From the NCBI GenBank assembly GCA_963739985.1, contig CAVUCE010000008.1, positions 1 to 64,000 on the forward strand: a DNA stretch of 64,000 bases, read 5' to 3'. Source of the DNA: CAVUCE01 sp963739985 (GTDB lineage: Bacteria > Bacteroidota > Ignavibacteria > Ignavibacteriales > Ignavibacteriaceae). Numbering within the stretch: position 1 is the stretch's first letter; every line of letters starts with the position of its first letter. Both the position numbers and the translations under genes were made by a program. Below, in pieces: positions 1 through 6,940 of this stretch. Under the pieces are notes generated by a model. That model was given only the letters and a program-made list of their open reading frames with translations, was not told the origin of the DNA and ran no database searches.

Positions 1-42
1 TGTGAAAAACAGTAAAGCATATTTTATTATATAAAATTTCAT
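1..42 (-). CDS. Start of an exported protein, cut by the window edge
   Basis: On the minus strand an ATG at 42-40 begins MKFYIIIKYALLFFT, the start of a probable signal peptide (positive start, hydrophobic run). A good ribosome binding site, AAAGGTG, lies about 7 bases upstream. The gene follows the 66-468 gene by 23 bases without an intervening attC, so both may sit in one cassette. Only 14 codons after the ATG are visible, so the function is unknown. Confidence 0.5.
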   Translation of the reverse strand, partial: MKFYIIKYALLFFT

Positions 43-65
43 ACTAACACCTTTTGAAATTATGA

Positions 66-468
66 CTAAAATTTTTCTTTTAACGCTTTTAAAAGGTTTG
101 GGGAAATTCCATTTTTTATGCTTTTATTTGTAGTTAAGTATCCAACTATATTGCCATTTTTTATAAGCATAGGAGGTTGAGTTGAAAATTTATTAAATGG
201 TGAATAAACATTAAATTCATTTCCAAATGTTGAGTACTCATTCCATATGGATTGTGAGGAAAATTCATTTCCATAAGTACCATATTCGTTGAATATTGAC
301 TCACTATTAAATTCATTTGCTAATGTTCCCAAATATGTGTTCTCATCATCTTGTGCAATGATTTTTGAATCACGTAATAAATCTACAATTTGCTTAAAGT
401 CGTATTTGTTTTTGTGAAAAAATAAATTGAGGGGAGACAAAGAAAATTATAAATAATATATGTTTCAT
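66..468 (-). pseudogene. Exported short-repeat protein (integron cassette), frameshifted
   Basis: The long frame (66-440) can only open at a TTG without a ribosome binding site. A better start is the ATG at 468, preceded by GTGAGG at 5-base spacing. It opens MKHILFIIFFVSPQFIFSQ, a clear signal peptide, in another frame that runs into a stop at about 394. Removing one A from the A5 run near 409-413 joins the two into a protein of about 130 residues. The mature part has degenerate repeats (NEFNSESIFNEYGTYGNEF, SSQSIWNEYSTFGNEF, NVYSPFNKF) and a C-terminal PPMLIKNGNIVGYLT segment. Such NxYGxYG-type repeats occur in bacterial proteins of unknown function. Decay or sequence error is possible. Confidence 0.6.
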
Positions 469-489
469 TTTACCTCACTATAATTAAAT

Positions 490-717
490 GCATAACGGCG
501 TTGCCGATAAGCGGCGCCCCAGAACAAGAATGCCACTTAAAAAACAACTGCCGAATGATTTAGCAAACTGTGCTTAACTTTCATCGTAAGCGCAGTTTGC
601 AACAATGTTATTTAATAGAACTACCTTTAACAAGTTAGCCGAAACGGAACGACTAACTCTAAAATTTATAAAATGCCAAATGCGAAAACGGCGTCCGCTT
701 GATTGGCTGGTTAGTTG
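490..717 (-). repeat. attC-like recombination site 1
   Basis: A long imperfect palindrome. The left arm on the plus strand reads TAAC-GGCGTT-GCCGAT-AAGCGG-CGCC from 493. The reverse complement of the right arm reads TAAC-CA-GCCAATC-AAGCGG-A-CGCC, ending at 710. The right arm thus has two extra bases, C and A, seven apart, like the extrahelical bases of attC, and an unequal internal loop next to the TAAC box. On the minus strand the outer boxes are AACTAAC (R'' side) and GTTATGC (R' side), close to RYYYAAC and GTTRRRY. A hairpin (563-576 with 587-600) fills the apex. At 228 bp it is longer than most attC sites. Orientation follows from the extra bases and agrees with gene direction. Confidence 0.7.
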
Positions 718-744
718 CGTTTTTAATTTTTGTTTTTTTACCTT

Positions 745-1074
745 TTAAAGTTTTTCTAATTTACAAGATATTTTAATCGGTGGATATACTTTCCCTTTTT
801 CTCCAAATAATTTAAAGCTTTTTTTACAAATTTCTATTATATCTGTTGAAACAGGATAGCATGTTTTGATAATAATATTTTTATTTTTTTCGATTAATAA
901 TTTTATTAATTCTTCATTTCCAGTAAATATCAAATCGTGATTATCACAAATCTCGTTAATATTAGATAGAGTATTAAGTTGGAAAGTAATATTATTTTCT
1001 TTTACGTATTCTTCAAATTCCGAAAAATCATCAGGTCTTAGACTTTCTCCATCAATATATATTTTCATTCTCAA
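745..1074 (-). CDS. Hypothetical protein (integron cassette)
   Basis: A 109-residue, lysine- and isoleucine-rich, probably cytoplasmic protein with no signal peptide or membrane segment. I do not recognise a family. It begins MRMKIYIDGESLRPDDFSEF and the start may be the second Met. It starts 16 bases after the corrected stop of the preceding cassette gene (1090-1385) and ends 28 bases before the attC-like site 490-717, as expected for the last gene of a cassette. Two-gene cassettes often encode toxin-antitoxin pairs, but nothing here shows that directly. Confidence 0.6.
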   Translation of the reverse strand: MRMKIYIDGESLRPDDFSEFEEYVKENNITFQLNTLSNINEICDNHDLIFTGNEELIKLLIEKNKNIIIKTCYPVSTDIIEICKKSFKLFGEKGKVYPPIKISCKLEKL

Positions 1075-1089
1075 ATAATTCTTTCTAAA

Positions 1090-1385
1090 TTACATCTCTG
1101 ATACTAAAACTTCTTGATTATAGTTATCTATAAAAAACTTTTTTAAAAATTTAATTTCATAAGCTCTGTTTGATTTTTCTGTAATACAAGTTGAACCTAA
1201 AAATTGGAGTTCTTCCTTCTTACTAAGTGGATTGTTGTGATTAACTGAATATTACGAATTGGATTTGAAAAAATTTCAACCGCAGCAAATTCCTCAGCAA
1301 CGTCAAGATTATAACCTATACAAAAAAACATTATTTTTTCCCCTTCATCAAATACAACTCTGTAATATTTTTGATTATACCTCAT
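1090..1385 (-). pseudogene. Hypothetical protein (integron cassette), frameshifted
   Basis: ATG at 1385 with a strong ribosome binding site (GAGGTGATAA before the ATG), 45 bases after the GTTAGGT core of the attC at 1430-1619. The open frame gives MRYNQKYYRVVFDEGEKIMF onward and stops at 1197. Adding one T to the T5 run near 1198-1202 opens a continuation, FLGSTCITEKSNRAYEIKF onward, that ends at a TAA at 1090-1092. The corrected product is about 98 residues, with no recognised domain. Continuation with coding-like composition right up to the next gene argues for one gene broken by a single base, as mutation or sequence error. Confidence 0.55.
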
Positions 1386-1429
1386 TTATCACCTCGGTTA
1401 AAATTATAAAAAGAATTATTTATTATGGC

Positions 1430-1619
1430 ACCTAACGGCGTTGTGCTTAACCCGCAGCCCATAACAAGACTGCCGAATAGAAGCACAAACATTAATGATT
1501 TAAAAAATTTTGTTTAGTAGAACAAAGCCGAACAAGTTACCCGAAACGGAACGACCAACATTAAAATTATAAAATTGCCGAATGCGAAAACGCTGTCGGG
1601 TTGAAGCACTTGTTAGGGC
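1430..1619 (-). repeat. attC-like recombination site 2
   Basis: The left arm on plus reads CTAAC-GGCGTT-GTGCTT-AACCCG-CAGC from 1432. The reverse complement of the right arm reads CTAAC-AA-GTGCTTC-AACCCG-A-CAGC. The fold equals that of the 490-717 site, including the two extra bases (C, A) on the right arm, although the stems differ in sequence (AACCCG here, AAGCGG there). On minus the R' box is GTTAGGT, a full GTTRRRY match, and the R'' side is GCCCTAAC. The right half shares a conserved internal stretch with site 1 (GTTAsCCGAAACGGAACGAC, and AATGCGAAAACG). Length 190 bp. The stop codon of the 1626-2852 gene lies 6 bases outside the R'' box. Confidence 0.75.
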
Positions 1620-1625
1620 GTAATT

Positions 1626-2852
1626 TTATTTAATTAATATGAATTTCTTTGTTTCCGAAAGTTCATTTGTTCCAATTTTATAGAAATAGATTCCGCTTAC
1701 TAAATCACTTGCATCAAATTTTATTTTATACATTCCTCTTGGTTTTTCTTCATTGACAAGTATTTTCATTTGCCTTCCAAGGATGTCATATATAACAAAT
1801 CTTACGAATGAACTATTTGGCAACTCATATCTAAAATTAGTTGTTGAGTTAAAAGGATTAGGATAATTCTGATATAGATAAAATTTAGATATTTCAAAAG
1901 GTGGCTTCTCAATAGATGTAATCAATTCTGAAAGAGGTCTATACCAAATGCCCCCCTGAGTACCAGCGAAAAGCTTCGAATCATATACAGTAAGAGCAAA
2001 AACTACATTATCCATCAATCCTGAATTTACAGAAGACCAAGTTATTCCATTGTTGCTGGAAATAAAAACACCATCTGTAGTACCAGCAAATAGAATAGTA
2101 TCGCATAATGCAAGAGATAGAACAGAATTACTGGAAAAACCAGAGTTCATTGAGGTCCAATTAATCCCTCCATTAGTAGTAAGAAAAATACCATAGCCAT
2201 CAGTACCGACAAAAAGATTATTATCCTTTACAGCAAATGCACGAACTACTCCTCGCCAAGTATTGTTGATTATTTCCCAAGTACTACCATTATTGCTAGA
2301 AAGGAAAACATCACCATCAGTCCCTGCAAATATATTTTCCTCAAAAGAACTGTTTGTAATAATTGCAAATGTATTAATGCTAACAAACTCACTATCTAAT
2401 GCAATCCAAGTTTTTCCTGTATCGATTGAATAGAATAAACCTCTTACAGTGCCTGCAAAAATATCACCTCGATTATTGATAGAAAATGAAAGAACCCATT
2501 CATTTGTGAGGCTAGAATCTACTGCCACCCATCCACTATCAATGTTTGTAGATAAATAAGCACCTTCACCAGTGCCGACAAAAATGGTTTTGCCAATATT
2601 TGCAAAAGTGCAAACAAATGAAGGATTATTCAGTCCGGTGTTTGCTGAAATCCAATTATTCCCGCCGTTTGTGGTAATATAAACTCCTTTTCCCTCAAAA
2701 CCAGCGTATAGTATAGTATCACTAACCAAAAATGCACGAGTATCAAAACCATCAACGTCTGCACATTTAATCCATTGAGCATTTAATCCATTGATGCAAA
2801 TTGTAAATATTATGAATGTATATTTAAGAAAAACAAATAATTTGAGATTCAT
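1626..2852 (-). CDS. T9SS-exported BNR/beta-propeller protein, first integron cassette
   Basis: 408 residues. A signal peptide (about residues 1-25, MNLKLFVFLKYTFIIFTICI) is followed by six or so repeats of the BNR/Ycf48-like type (STNGGNNW, SIDTGKTW, SSNNGSTW, TTNGGINW, SSNNGITW), which form a beta-propeller. The last about 85 residues are a T9SS type A sorting domain starting at FYLYQNYPNPFNSTTN and ending KKFILIK. The protein should be secreted or surface-attached through T9SS; its ligand is unknown. The gene lies between a GTTAGGGC core (2890-2897, minus strand) 38 bases upstream of its ATG and the attC R'' box just after its stop, which makes it the integrase-proximal cassette. Confidence 0.85.
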   Translation of the reverse strand: MNLKLFVFLKYTFIIFTICINGLNAQWIKCADVDGFDTRAFLVSDTILYAGFEGKGVYITTNGGNNWISANTGLNNPSFVCTFANIGKTIFVGTGEGAYLSTNIDSGWVAVDSSLTNEWVLSFSINNRGDIFAGTVRGLFYSIDTGKTWIALDSEFVSINTFAIITNSSFEENIFAGTDGDVFLSSNNGSTWEIINNTWRGVVRAFAVKDNNLFVGTDGYGIFLTTNGGINWTSMNSGFSSNSVLSLALCDTILFAGTTDGVFISSNNGITWSSVNSGLMDNVVFALTVYDSKLFAGTQGGIWYRPLSELITSIEKPPFEISKFYLYQNYPNPFNSTTNFRYELPNSSFVRFVIYDILGRQMKILVNEEKPRGMYKIKFDASDLVSGIYFYKIGTNELSETKKFILIK

Positions 2853-2889
2853 ATAATTATTTTTTTTGTTTAAGTGTTATTGCCTATAC

Positions 2890-3116
2890 GCCCTAACTAT
2901 TAATTATATAGAACTTTTTCTTCATATCACTTTACTGCAAATTTCGTGATATTAGTATTTTTCTGCTATCATTTTGTTTTTAATATACATTAGCCTAATT
3001 ATAAATTATTTCTTTTACACGCTAAATGCAATTATTATTTGATTCTTTTTCCTAATTCGCATGAGTGATATTGAGAAAAATATTCTTGATATCAATCAGT
3101 ACTTTTTAGGTTATAT
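2890..3116 (-). other. attI: Candidate attI site and integrase 3' flank
   Basis: Between the integrase stop and the first cassette lies about 220 bases of AT-rich DNA with no gene. At 2890-2897 the minus strand reads GTTAGGGC, the same core found at the outer end of attC site 2, and the first cassette begins there. It has no palindromic partner arm nearby, which fits an attI rather than an attC. The exact extent of attI cannot be read by eye. A promoter for the array could also lie here, but none is convincing. Confidence 0.5.
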
Positions 3117-4073
3117 CTAGTCTAAAGGACTCTTAACTCCCAGTCCTCCCTGCTTTAAAACATGCGTGTATATCATCGTTGTTCTTACGTCTTTATGTCC
3201 AAGCAATTCCTGCACTGTTCGTATATCGTAACCGTTTTCTAATAGATGCGTTGCAAAGCTGTGACGAAATGTGTGCGGTGTTCCCTGTTTGTTAATGCCG
3301 GATTCCAATACGGCTTTTCTTATTTCCTTTTGTGCCGTGCTTGCATGTACATGTTCTCTATATTTTATCTTATCTTTTGCACTATAAAACATTACCTTAG
3401 ATGGAAAGCAATATTGCCATTTAAACATTTTACTTTCGTTAGGATATTTTTTCCTAAGGGAATATGGTAATACAGCTTCTCCTAATCCTTTTTTTAGATC
3501 TAAATTATGCTGTTTTTTTACTTTTTCTAGATGTTGCTTCAACAAAGGAATCATTTTCTCCGGCAAAGTCGTTACTCTGTCTTTTTCTCCTTTTCCGTCC
3601 CTAACTACTATTTGTTTATAGGCAAAATCCAGATCCTTTACACGCATTTTTAAGCATTCCGATAATCGCAAACCGGATCCGTACAATATCGAACCAATTA
3701 AATTATATACTCCGTCAAGATGATCCAAAACTAATCTGGCTTCTTCTTTTGAATAAACTACAGGAAGATGTTTTATCCTTTTAACTCTTTGAACATCATC
3801 TAACCAGCCAATTTTTTGTTTAAGCACTTCCCTGTAAAGAAACAAGATTGCGTTCATAGCCTGGTTTTGTGTCGATGCGGAAACATGCAGCGAAACTGCA
3901 AGATAATTAATAAAACTACTTATTTCCTTTTCACCCATAAACATCGGGTGTTTCTTCTTATTGAATAATACGAACTCTTTTATCCAGCGCTTATAAGCCT
4001 CTTCCGTTCTTTTGCTATAATGTTTTACTTTGATTATATCGCTCACTTGATTCAATAATTTTGATTTATTCAT
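3117..4073 (-). CDS. intI: Integron integrase (IntI-type tyrosine recombinase)
   Basis: 318 residues. An N-terminal SAM-like core-binding domain (about 10-95: HYSKRTEEAYKRWIKEFVLF) is followed by the tyrosine recombinase catalytic domain. Visible catalytic residues are R136 (GSGLRLSEC), K164 region, H267 and R270 (PHTFRHSFATHLL), H293 (LLGHKDV) and Tyr302 (TTMIYTHV). What separates it from XerC/D and phage integrases is the extra segment at about 198-225 (EAVLPYSLRKKYPNESKMF, then WQYCFPS), the IntI-specific patch. The C-terminus THVLKQGGLGVKSPLD matches the THVLK-GG-GV-SPLD ending of IntI proteins. IntI moves cassettes between attI and attC. It appears intact. Unusually it reads toward its cassettes. 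Confidence 0.93.
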   Translation of the reverse strand: MNKSKLLNQVSDIIKVKHYSKRTEEAYKRWIKEFVLFNKKKHPMFMGEKEISSFINYLAVSLHVSASTQNQAMNAILFLYREVLKQKIGWLDDVQRVKRIKHLPVVYSKEEARLVLDHLDGVYNLIGSILYGSGLRLSECLKMRVKDLDFAYKQIVVRDGKGEKDRVTTLPEKMIPLLKQHLEKVKKQHNLDLKKGLGEAVLPYSLRKKYPNESKMFKWQYCFPSKVMFYSAKDKIKYREHVHASTAQKEIRKAVLESGINKQGTPHTFRHSFATHLLENGYDIRTVQELLGHKDVRTTMIYTHVLKQGGLGVKSPLD

Positions 4074-4896
4074 TATCTTAATTCACCATTATTTTTACTA
4101 ATTACCCCCTTATAACTTTATACTAATTTATATGACTAAATTTTATCAGTTTAAATACAGCTTCGCACGGTCAATTACATTTTAATTCCATATTGTATTA
4201 ATAGTTGAAAAACGCTAAATCTCGGAAAAATAAAATCGTTTTTTTTGATTTTTTTTATTAAAAATTTTTATTGTTAAGCCAATTCAGATCTTTATGGATG
4301 AGATATTGTTCTTTTGCATTCATAACATATTGTTAATTTTCAACTTACAGTATTTTATTATTAGTTCCAACTTTAAAATATTGCTTAGAGCAATTATCTT
4401 TTTGATTTAGTTCTCAATAAGCAAACCAATCTATTCTATCATTTTCAAGCGGATGGTCTTTATTGCTGTTTGATATCAGTGTTAATACTCCCCTAAAGAA
4501 GAAATTCAAAATATTTGAATTTCATCATCACAAATAAAAAGTTTGTTTATCAAAAGTTTAAAAGATTCAGGAAGATTAATTTTTACTATTCTTTTTCCGG
4601 TAATTGAGTTGGATTATTTTATCAACGAATCTAAAATGAGAGATTATATCCCTTAGTTTATTTTGTGAGGTATTTTTTAGGATGTACTTGGTTGGATTAG
4701 CTCTTTTTACAGCTAAAGGAATAACTTTGGTTATTACTCGCGCTACTGTTTGGTGCAGATCGTTTGTAACATCCGGCAATCATGGAAATACAGTTTTATA
4801 CGAAATTAAAGAATCACGAGGTTTATCTCCCGATTCTGCAAATGAACCGAATGAACTAATTAGAATACTTAAATAATTAGAATGTTTTAAGGACTC
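4074..4896. other. Gene-poor region upstream of intI with possible decayed coding DNA
   Basis: About 820 bases without a gene I can defend. Minus-strand translation at 4450-4800 shows protein-like stretches in alternating frames (TVARVITKVIPLAVKRANPT, then in another frame SITGKRIVKINLPESFKLLI, ending near 4500), which could be a decayed gene. A 64-codon plus-strand frame (4682-4876) overlaps it, and I see no support for it either. The part nearest intI (4074-4300) is very AT-rich and should hold the intI promoter, but no clear promoter or LexA-type box is visible. Confidence 0.3.
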
Positions 4897-6292
4897 TTAA
4901 TTCAATTTAAATTTTGATGGACTTCTTACCTCTTCCAGCGTTCCCGGTTTAAAGTGAAATATTGCCGCTGAGATTACTATATTTTTTTTATTAGTGTAAT
5001 GCATAAATGCGGGAATAACTTCACCATTGTATGAATCAATACCAATATAATCACCAAAGAAAATATTTTTGTTGCATTCAAAAGGATCTATTTTAATCTG
5101 ATAATTCTTAAAAGTTTTACCGCCGTCAACGCTTCTTGCAAGTGTTACACCGGTTTTAGTTCCTTCCAAATTTCTTCTGTCATAAAAGATACAATTAATG
5201 GCTCCATCAACCGGATCAACACTCATCCATGTGAAAAATTGTTCTTTGCCGTTACCAACGGAATCATCGTTTACTCGAACAGGATCAGACCAGGTTTTTC
5301 CTTCGTCCCTGGAATACTTTACAAAAACATCATGATCCCCGTTTCTATCATCAACCCAATTTACATAAATGCTGCCGCTATTCTGTCCCTTGCTTAAATC
5401 AACTTTTGTAACCGGCATTCCATTGCTTCTATCAATTCCGGGTACTTCTATATCCCAGCCGTTTTTAATGTATCCGATAACTTCGTTTTTAGAAAAAGTT
5501 TTTCCGCCATCTAATGATTTTGTAAAAACTAATCCGCGAGGGCCAGCCCAAACTATATAAATCTGTCCACTTGGCCCAACTGTGGGAACTGCACCTTCAA
5601 CTGTGTTGTCACTATCAAGACAATCACCGCCATCAGTAGAAATTCTCTTGTAAGAAGAAAATGTTTTGCCGCCGTCTAAAGATCTTGAAAAATAAATCTG
5701 ACTAGAATCAGCAGGGTTTTTGCTTCCATATTTTTCAAAATGCGTCCATGCCATGTATAAATTATTTTTATAAGGTGAATCTGTAGAATTGTCCGTTACA
5801 ATATATGGTTTATCTTCCATTGGATCAGGAGTATTTATATGATCTACAACCGCTGAGCGAATAGGCCATGAAATTCCGCCATCGGTTGAACCGCTAACAT
5901 AAATTCCGGATGTCGGTCTTTCTTTTTTTTCGTTCCATATTCCGTAAAAAGATAAATATGAATGATATAAAATTCCTTCTGAGCTGAATGTTATCGCGTC
6001 ATCTCCTTGTATCCTTTTTTCCGGATTCTTAGTTTCAATTTTTAACCAGGTAAGCCCGCCGTCTTGTGAAACATATGTATAGCTTAATATGTTTGGGAAA
6101 TTATTTTTGGTATAATTCATAAATGATGCAACTACATTTTTGGGGTTAGTTGGATTGATTGCAACTGAAACTTCAACAGAATGTAGTATCTCCGGGATGA
6201 CTTATTTGCACTACCTTGTTGAATTGCGAAAAGGAAACTGCCGGGAAAGCAAACATTAAAATATAGAATAAGCTTTTGAAGTTTTTAGTCAT
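4897..6292 (-). pseudogene. Exported BNR-repeat (sialidase-fold) protein, frameshifted
   Basis: The N-terminus is the frame ending at 6173: from the ATG at 6292 it reads MTKNFKSLFYILMFAFPAVS, a signal peptide, then FNKVVQISHPGDTT. A one-base shift near 6180-6190 leads into HSVEVSVAINPTNPKNVVAS and on to the long frame (to 4897). The corrected product is about 465 residues with several BNR/Asp-box motifs (SQDGGLTW, STDGGISW, SLDGGKTF, SRDEGKTW, SVDGGKTF), so a six-bladed sialidase-type propeller is likely. A catalytic sialidase triad is not evident, so it may be a binding protein. It ends RSPSKFKLN, where relatives usually run on into the NYPNPFN sorting domain; that domain is missing. Confidence 0.65.
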
Positions 6293-6500
6293 TAAAATAA
6301 TTCCAATTTTTTTCCAAATATAATTTTTAATACAGTATTTTGTGTTGATGATTAGCAATAATTATAATCGATAGCAAATAAATATATACAACAAATTATT
6401 AAAATTGAAGAGTTAAATTCTAAAAGCCTAAGTATTGTTTTATTTTAATTAAGTTATGTAAATACAAAAATTAGGTCGGTTATTAATCTAATTTACTGAC

Positions 6501-6632
6501 TCATGTTATGCAAATATATGTTTTGGTCATATTGAATCCGGCAGTCGTCGGATGAAATATCTCTTAAATATGCAAAAATTACTACTTTGAGATTCTTCAT
6601 TTCATTCAGAATGACCTTTTTGCGCAACATGA
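6501..6632. repeat. Palindromic repeat element, copy 1
   Basis: An imperfect palindrome about 132 bases long with ends TCATGTTATGCAAA and TTTGCGCAACATGA. Inside is a second inverted pair around GTCATATTGAAT...ATATCTC and GAGATTCTTCATTTCATTCAGAATGAC. It is followed nine bases later by a second copy. The inner motif (GTCATTCTGAA...GAATCTC type) is a common intergenic repeat in Bacteroidota-related genomes. There is no coding potential, so it is a MITE-like or REP-like element. Confidence 0.6.
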
Positions 6633-6641
6633 ATTACTGAC

Positions 6642-6762
6642 TCATATTACGCAAATATATGTTTTGGTCATATTGAACGAAGTGAAATATCTCATAATTT
6701 TGTAAAAATCGAATCCTTGAGATTCTTTATTTCATTCAGAATGACCGTTTTGCGTAACATGA
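6642..6762. repeat. Palindromic repeat element, copy 2
   Basis: Second copy of the preceding element, about 121 bases, with ends TCATATTACGCAAA and TTTGCGTAACATGA. It lacks the short CCGGCAGTCGTCGG insert of copy 1 and has GAACGAAGTGAA at the corresponding place. The two copies lie in direct orientation with an offset of 141 bases. No target duplication is obvious. Confidence 0.6.
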
Positions 6763-6807
6763 GTTACTAAATAAAATTTCAGTTGTATATCAGTTTAAAT
6801 ACTTTTG

Positions 6808-6831
6808 GTACTTTTCTTCAAAGAAAAGTAC
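6808..6831. repeat. Short perfect inverted repeat
   Basis: GTACTTTTCTT and AAGAAAAGTAC, an 11-bp perfect inverted repeat around a 2-base loop, downstream of trxB and next to the two palindromic elements. There is no T-run of terminator type. It may be another small intergenic repeat. Confidence 0.45.
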
Positions 6832-6885
6832 AGTATAAGAATGTTGTTAAGTAGGTTAAAATTAAAAGAACTTTGAAAGATAAAT

Positions 6886-6927
6886 AAAAAGGAAAGCCTT
6901 TCTCAGTCATCTTTGAAAGGCCTTTTC
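6886..6927 (-). terminator. Rho-independent terminator of the trxB operon
   Basis: On the minus strand AAAGGCCTTTC and GAAAGGCTTT can pair around a loop of about 12 bases and are followed by CCTTTTTATTT. It lies 14 bases after the trxB stop codon. Confidence 0.65.
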
Positions 6928-6940
6928 TAAATATGATCTA

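Larger units (their letters stand above)
1..4073 (-). mobile_element. Chromosomal integron with inverted integrase (left end outside window)
   Basis: The segment contains an IntI-type tyrosine recombinase (3117-4073), an attI candidate, and cassette-like units to its left, all reading on the minus strand. Cassette 1 is 1626-2852. Cassette 2 holds 1090-1385 and 745-1074. Cassette 3 holds 66-468 and probably the gene cut by the window edge. Units are separated by two long imperfect palindromes (1430-1619 and 490-717) ending in TAAC/GTTA cores. Each cassette gene starts about 20-45 bases after a GTTA core and stops 6 to about 30 bases before the next one. In classical integrons intI diverges from the cassettes; here the array follows the 3' end of intI on the same strand, a layout known from Treponema denticola. 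The array continues past position 1. Confidence 0.8.

Noticed and set aside
43..49. GTTAGTA on the minus strand as a third attC or attI core
   Set aside because: There is no pairing TAAC arm nearby; the bases are part of the leader between two cassette genes.
3117..4073. Recombinase as a phage, conjugative-element or XerC/D integrase
   Set aside because: It carries the IntI-only insert and the THVLK...SPLD ending, and attC-like sites and cassettes adjoin it. No phage or conjugation genes are in the window.
4682..4876. Plus-strand frame of 64 codons
   Set aside because: No ribosome binding site, no recognisable motif, and it overlaps minus-strand protein-like stretches; not listed as a gene.
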